Below are positions 58,901 through 64,000 of a stretch of DNA of 64,000 nucleotides, in pieces. Source of the stretch: Casuarina equisetifolia (taxonomy: Eukaryota; Streptophyta; Magnoliopsida; Fagales; Casuarinaceae); assembly GCA_028551475.1 (NCBI GenBank), contig CM052362.1, positions 20,938,021-21,002,020 of the forward strand, given 5' to 3'. Within the stretch, counting starts at the first letter, position 1. Each line of letters opens with the position of its first letter. The notes under the pieces are model-generated. The model searched no databases, had not been told where the DNA came from, and worked only from the letters and a program-made list of their open reading frames with translations. The position numbers and the translations under genes were made by a program.

Positions 58901-61755
58901 CTACCAAACGTGCAGGATTAAATTCAGAAGCTGGACGAGTACAATAGAATCAGTAGACCTGCATTAGACGATGACTTTTGTACAATGGGAATCTTTCTGT
59001 TTTCCTATCTGAAACAAATTTTGGGAACTTGAATACTTATGCAATATTTTGAAGTTTAATGATTATTTTATTTGTATAAAAGATATGATGGGAACCATAT
59101 ATTCTTGTCAAGCATATGCATAATTAGTTTAGTAACTATATTTTTATTCTTCCATTATAGGCACTTAAATCTGGATGATTTGAAGTACAGGGATAAGTCT
59201 GAACAGAGGTCCAAAGCAATTTCTTCCAAAGATGTAAATCCTTTATCAGGAGTGTCAGAGAAGGGTGCTAAGTACAGATCCGTGGAGAAACCTGCCAAAA
59301 TGGATGATGGCCATTTAGGGGAACTGTCAGCTGAAAGGTCTTCAAGTTCCAAGGCTTCACCAAGGGGCATGGTGGAAAGATCTCCTTCATCAACAAGTAT
59401 TGAACGTAGGTATACAAATAGAACTGGTGTTAGGCGAAGCCTTGATATTGAAGAAACAGGCCGGAGGAGCAGTGCATCTATTGATGCTAGAGATTTCTCT
59501 ACTACTGAGGATAGGTTGTATCGGGAGTTTGCGCAAGAAAAGCCTTTATTGGATGACTCCCAGGCAGATTCAGCTTATTATGGTAGAAATAGCCAGAGCG
59601 GTGCATCTTCTTTGATTCCTCCACCTGCTTTTAGGGGTGGAGTGGACAGCCCTACATTGGTGGGTTCATTGGAAGAAGATGGTAGACTTAACTCCACTCC
59701 CCGTTATAAGAGGGGTGGTGATGGTGGTTTGGGAAGAGGACATGGAAATGCTTGGAGGGGTGTCCCAAATTGGTCTTCATCAGTGCCAAATGGTTTCATT
59801 CCTTTCCAGCATGGACCTCCTCATGGAGGTTTTCAGGCGATGATTCCACAGTTTACATCTCAGTCACTGTTTGGTGTTAGACCAGCTGTGGAAATTAACC
59901 ACTCAGGGATTCATTATCACATTCCCGAGGCTGACAGGTTCTCCGGTCACTTGCGCCCAGTTGGCTGGCAGAATATGATGGATGGTTCAGGTCCTCCTCA
60001 CTTGCATGGATGGGATGGAAGTAATGGTTCAGGTCCTCCTCACATGTATGGGGGACCTGAGTGGGACCAGAAGAGACATTCAATGAGCGGTAGAGGATGG
60101 GAATCCGCTGCTGACTTGTGGAAAGGACAGGATACTGATATGAAAAGGGAGTTGCCTTCCCCATCCCGCAAGGATGATTATGTAGACATGCCCCCTGCAG
60201 ATGATTCTTTGGCTATGAAGGCAGGTCAGAGGTCACATCATGAAGATAACTATCATGAGGTCCAGGCAAAAAACACTGAAATAGGTTCCACTGGCACATC
60301 TCCAGTGAAAGAAGCTTCTGACTCTCTGCCTAAACCTGCACATGAGGCAGCTAATCACGCTAAATCATCAAGTGATGATGTTGCTTATCTCAGCCGTTTT
60401 TATCTTTCGAAGCTTGATATTTCAACAGAACTTGCACATCCGGAGTTGTATCATCAGTGTATAAGTTTACTGGATATTGAACAAAGCACAACTAAGGATG
60501 AAGGCTTCTCTATGGATGTACTTTTGGAGGTAGAGAATCCTGACAGAACTGCTGCTTGGTTTGGGAACTTCTATTCTTATTATTAACTGTTGCATCAACC
60601 TTTTGCAATGTGACAGGATGCGGGAAGAGCCAGCCTGAAGCCTTTCAATTGGTCTCTGAGCCATTCACTTTTTCCTGCCACAAAGGATTCTGTATTTCAG
60701 GTAGATCCTATGGCCAACAAATATTGTGAAAAAGATTAACTCATTTAAACTTTGCTCTTATGCATTTTTAGTGGTCCCTCTCATAATTGTTAGTCTTTAG
60801 CAGCACATGTTTGACAGTTAGGAGTTAGTGGTGGGATGCATGCTCTTAATCCAGGTGTCATTAAAGCCTTTTATAACCAATGCTCGCTTCTGTGTTTGGC
60901 AAAAACTCATTTTTGCTGTCACTATTAGACCAACTGTGGTCTACAAAAGTTGGACTGTGTGGACAATATTGATTAATTTATTTAAGATTTGGGAATAATA
61001 CTTTTAACTTTAATCGTAAGTTTAAATGTATAAGTATTGATTATAGATTCCAGTTGTTTGACAAGTTGCTTTCTGGCTTGCAGAGAGCCTTGGACCTGTA
61101 CAAGAAGCAGAGGGTGGATGTTGTAGGATTGCTATCGGCTGCTAGACGAACAATAGACATTATTTCACCATTAAACCGGGTGACAGTGGAAGAGCCAGCC
61201 CCCATCTGCAATACGGAGGAGGTAGAGGAGCCAACCCCGACTGTGAATGCTGAAATGCCAAGTGAACCCATGTCAACTACGGATCAGAAGAACGTGGAAG
61301 CTTTGTCGGTTGGTGTCATTCAGGAAAATATGGAGGACCCAGTTTCCACTGTCTCGCAGGAGACACAGAGTCAAGTTTTTGCCCAGAGTCAGGAAGTGGT
61401 GCCAGGTTATGTTGGGGAGGACCCAGGAGAGCTTGTGCCAGTTTCCAGCCGGGAGAAGGATCAGATGGTGTCAGAAGAGGTTAATGTGGAGGTCGCAGAT
61501 GGAGTATGTCTTTCAACAGGTGGTAATGAATCACCCAAGGTCTCCATGGATGGAGAAATGTACGAGCCTGGCAAGTCGAATTGCGATAACTCTACTTATT
61601 ATACAGAGGAAAGGCTTTCTGGTGATGCTATTAATGGTCCTAAATTTTTTCCGGGTGGTTCTCCCAGGACTTGTGAGGCTTTCATGCCTGGGTCAAATGA
61701 GTCTGAGTCGGTAATTTTAAGTCGGATACATCATTCTCCTGAAAGTACACATTGA
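52936..61755 (+). CDS. Large RD-rich nuclear protein, plant 'zinc finger CCCH domain-containing protein 13-like'
   Basis: Five exons: 52936-53500, 57374-58346, 59161-60529, 60617-60700, 61054-61755; spliced 3,693 nt, 1230 aa, all GT-AG. It matches the Arabidopsis At5g53440 type (about 1,180 aa), commonly annotated ZC3H13-like. No C-x-C-x-C-x-H finger is visible, so the name describes similarity of the charged regions only. Seen: a Ser/Lys/Glu-rich N-terminus starting MPRSSRHKSSKHSSRE; Arg-Asp alternating tract at about 305-424 (RDRDRDRD, with HD and GRD variants); SR-containing linkers; a Gly/Pro/His-rich middle (about 690-860); a more ordered part around 930-1030 (YLSRFYLSKLDIS, NWSLSHSLF, RALDLYKKQRVDVVGLLSAARRTIDIISPL), which looks like a folded helical unit; and an acidic tail. 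Charged RD/SR tracts suggest a nuclear RNA-processing role; vertebrate ZC3H13 is in the m6A writer complex, but that function is inference here. The ATG at 52936 was chosen; an in-frame ATG at 52861 exists. Intron 1 is 3.9 kb. Confidence 0.88.
53664..53679 (+). repeat. 16-base G run in intron 1
   Basis: Uninterrupted run of 16 G on the sense strand of the RD-rich gene's first intron, about 160 bases after the splice donor. It could form a G-quadruplex in DNA or pre-mRNA; length is uncertain because of sequencing limits. Confidence 0.9.
55828..55970. repeat. Minisatellite, about 3 units of 43-44 bp
   Basis: Units start at about 55828, 55872 and 55915, each reading close to TTTGTCTGCCTCTGTCT then (A/G)TAGCTG(G)TATCCATCC. 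A fourth, truncated start (TTTGTCTGTC) follows near 55957. The units differ by only a few bases, so the array is young and likely to vary between individuals. Confidence 0.9.
57280..57324. repeat. Duplicated (AT)n-TTGTCTTA microsatellite
   Basis: Two successive blocks of alternating AT each end in ATTGTCTTA, close to the acceptor of intron 1 (57373). AT tracts of this kind vary readily in length. Confidence 0.9.
57721..58080 (+). repeat. Codon-repeat tract coding the RD-rich segment
   Basis: Within exon 2, CGTGAC/CGTGAT/CGAGAT hexamers repeat imperfectly, coding Arg-Asp with His, Glu and Gly variants (residues about 305-424). The periodicity keeps other frames open too, producing a 198-codon plus-strand frame and 93-128-codon minus-strand frames that I take as by-products. 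Confidence 0.85.
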
Positions 61756-64000
61756 GACAATTTCTATAACTCTGTTTTCGTTATCGCAATTTTGGTCTAA
61801 GGTAATTTTGCTCTTCATATTTTTGTTGCTTCTCTTCAGTACGGAAATGAAAAGGAAATGTCCTCTTTGGGTCCACCGACGAGGGGTTTAGGCCCCAGAT
61901 CATTTTGTTCCTTTTCCTTTCTTATTCCTGAAAGCAGGTTGCATCTCCGCTGGAGTTTTTTGCTCATTGGTCCTCCATTGCCGCCCATCCTTGAGAAGAT
62001 CAGGTATCTGCAATCTCCTTAGTTCACTTGTCTTTTTCTGTTTTTCTGGGAATTTAGGTTGCCAGGGGGAATAGCTTTTCACTCGTTCACATTTGCATTT
62101 ACCTTTTGAAGACAATAATTCATATTTGTGTTCTGTTTTATGAGTTTTAGTTTTTTTTTTTTTTTTTTTTTAATCTATCAATTTTAGGTTGATGGAGAGG
62201 TTAATATTAATTTTACGTTGTGATATGGAAGCTACTAATAACTTACGCACACGCTAATCTACATGCGGGCACACGCTTGCGCTCGCATACATATCTACGT
62301 GTTTTCCTACAGACCCACCTATGCAAGTAATAAGGAAACGCCAGCGACCTGCTTGTGCTGTCCATCGCTGGCTTTCGGCTCAGCATTTCGGTGGGCTCGC
62401 CTGTGACCAGGAACCTTGGTGCCTGGTCGTGCCTCATTTACGGCACAACCTATTCCACGTCTCTCCTCTTTGGAGTTGCGACGTGGCAATCCTGGCACTT
62501 TCCTTCAGTGGACCTAATATAATCAGTAATTAAGTCCGTAAAAGGAAAGTACATGGGTGTTCGATTACCGTGGGGGCATCTTAATTTTCTCTCAGTGGAT
62601 TGCTGTAAACAAAGATGAAAACATAAGCGGAACTGGAATGCCCATGAAGCAATCTCCAAGATTAGTTTTTTCATGGAAAAATGAAACATTTGACCTTACA
62701 GTTGTCTTCTTGTTACCGACGTTGAGGATACCAGATTCTGTAGATAAACTTTTCAAGTAGCCAAAAAAATGTCGAGCAACCTTTTAATTTTTTGGTTCCT
62801 GGTCTGGACACAACATTATTATGCACCGTCATTTCTATAGGCTCACATTTCCTGTTTGGATTTTCTCCAAATTTTGGTTTAAAGTCAACCTTGCTTCACT
62901 TACTGTCACTTTGGTCGATGAATCTGGGGGACGTCATCTCGATCTCTCTTTAGCTGCTACTTCCCACCTGGTTGCCACCTAATCACAGACGACCAACGAA
63001 GCAGGGGAAGAGACGATAAAACTGAAAGGTAGACATAGAAGAAGAAGAAGAAGAAGAAGAAGAAGAAGAAGAAGAAGAAGAAGAAGAAAAAAAATAAAAA
63101 TGGAAAGAACTGTAATAGACAACCTTAATATCCGTAAAACTCTACAAAACATTGAAGCTTGACCAGGGAAAGTAGTGAAATCTTCCGAACAAGAGAGGCG
63201 CGTCCGTGTTCTTGCTAAAATGGAAGCGCAGACTAGATGGGTTTAGTCAAAAAGTCTCAACTTCTAGACAACTTGACTTGGTTCATTTGTCAATATTTCA
63301 GAGAAGATATCAATCAGCCTTTCCTGGACAAAATTATTCCAACGAAGCTGTTATAGAAAATGACGTAAAATTATATTTTAAATTCGGGTTCCTGGAAGAA
63401 TTAAACTGCCAGCTTCTCATCCACAGCACGGCTCTAAAATAGAATGCGCATGCTGTCCCCAGAGCTCTCGTCTTTGATTGAATGGTGGTTGAAAATGACT
63501 GTAGATTTTTTCTTTTTAATTTTTTTTCCTTGTGTTTTACGTTCGTTCATACGTTGACAAATGACCATTAAATCTATAGGGATCTTGTTTTTTCTTTTTC
63601 ATGAATATTGGTGGTGTTTAAAATTGAAAAGTTAAATCTTAATAATTAATTAAAAAAAAAGACAAACGTATATCAAAAAATAAAAACAGCTCTCAATTGA
63701 ACGAATCCTACGTCAGAATTTATGTCTGTGTCAAGAAAGATTGCAAGGCATGTCTTAGATTCTGTTAAATATTCTTTTATAGTTAGATATCTCTAACTCA
63801 TCATCCTAATATTTAGTATAGTTGTGAAATTAAATGTTTATTATTAATAAAATTATGTTAAATTTAAAAAAATCACAGATGGGAAAATAGAAAGGCTGGG
63901 CTAGAAAAGGTAAAATGATAGAAAAAAAAAATTGAAAAAAAAAAAGAAAAAAAAAGAGGCATTGAATTCAGCCTTTCTTCAGATGGGAAGCTTTCCATGA
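61756..64000. other. Non-coding right end
   Basis: Begins with the 3' UTR of the RD-rich gene. A 21-base T run lies at 62151-62171 and a 17-unit GAA microsatellite at 63038-63088. Open frames (62321-62533, 63206-63442 plus) have no recognisable product. The window may end within the flank of a further gene that cannot be seen. Confidence 0.55.
63038..63088. repeat. (GAA)17 microsatellite
   Basis: Seventeen uninterrupted GAA units followed by an A-rich tail (AAAAAAATAAAAA). It lies 1.3 kb after the last gene, outside any coding region. In plants GAA repeats often sit in 5' leaders, so it may mark the edge of an unseen transcript. Confidence 0.95.

Overview
The window reads as nuclear DNA of a flowering plant, probably a woody dicot. 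The evidence is AT-rich intergenic DNA, genes split by many GT-AG introns, and proteins close to Arabidopsis families. The species cannot be fixed from the sequence. I found seven protein-coding genes and rebuilt each exon by exon; every rebuilt reading frame is open from ATG to stop, so none looks like a pseudogene. I see no tRNA, rRNA, CRISPR array or bacterial-type operon.

Layout, left to right: (1) 1-2162, non-coding, with a diverged tandem duplication of about 455 bp. (2) SDHAF4-like gene (minus, 2163-2510) and a KGD4/MRPS36-like 2-oxoglutarate dehydrogenase subunit (plus, 3520-5971), transcribed divergently. (3) NADH-dependent glutamate synthase GLT1 (minus, 7054-19357, 22 exons, 2226 aa). 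(4) A 13.4 kb stretch without a recognisable gene (19358-32776): the GLT1 upstream region first, then AT-rich DNA with several small duplications. (5) An SFT2-like vesicle transport protein (minus, 32777-36627) and splicing factor SF3A3/SF3a60 (plus, 37181-43484), divergent with 553 bp between start codons. (6) FBN11/PAP14-like kinase-fibrillin protein (minus, 44241-50175). (7) A large RD-rich protein of the kind annotated in plants as zinc finger CCCH domain-containing protein 13-like (plus, 52936-61755). (8) 61756-64000, non-coding.

Functional links: SDHAF4, KGD4 and GLT1 all act around 2-oxoglutarate. KGD4 belongs to the mitochondrial complex that oxidises it, SDHAF4 helps assemble the succinate dehydrogenase two steps later, and GLT1 aminates it in plastids. 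Their adjacency is seen; any co-regulation is inference. The order GLT1, FBN11, RD-rich protein matches my recollection of the Arabidopsis order At5g53460, At5g53450, At5g53440, here with SFT2 and SF3A3 lying between GLT1 and FBN11.

I did not find convincing evidence of an undescribed biological system. The observations most worth a second look are the split microsynteny block, the FBN11-like protein with all its kinase motifs degenerate, the divergent gene pairs, the GLT1 upstream region (minus-strand TATA box, G-boxes, small upstream ORF), and several tandem repeats and G-runs.
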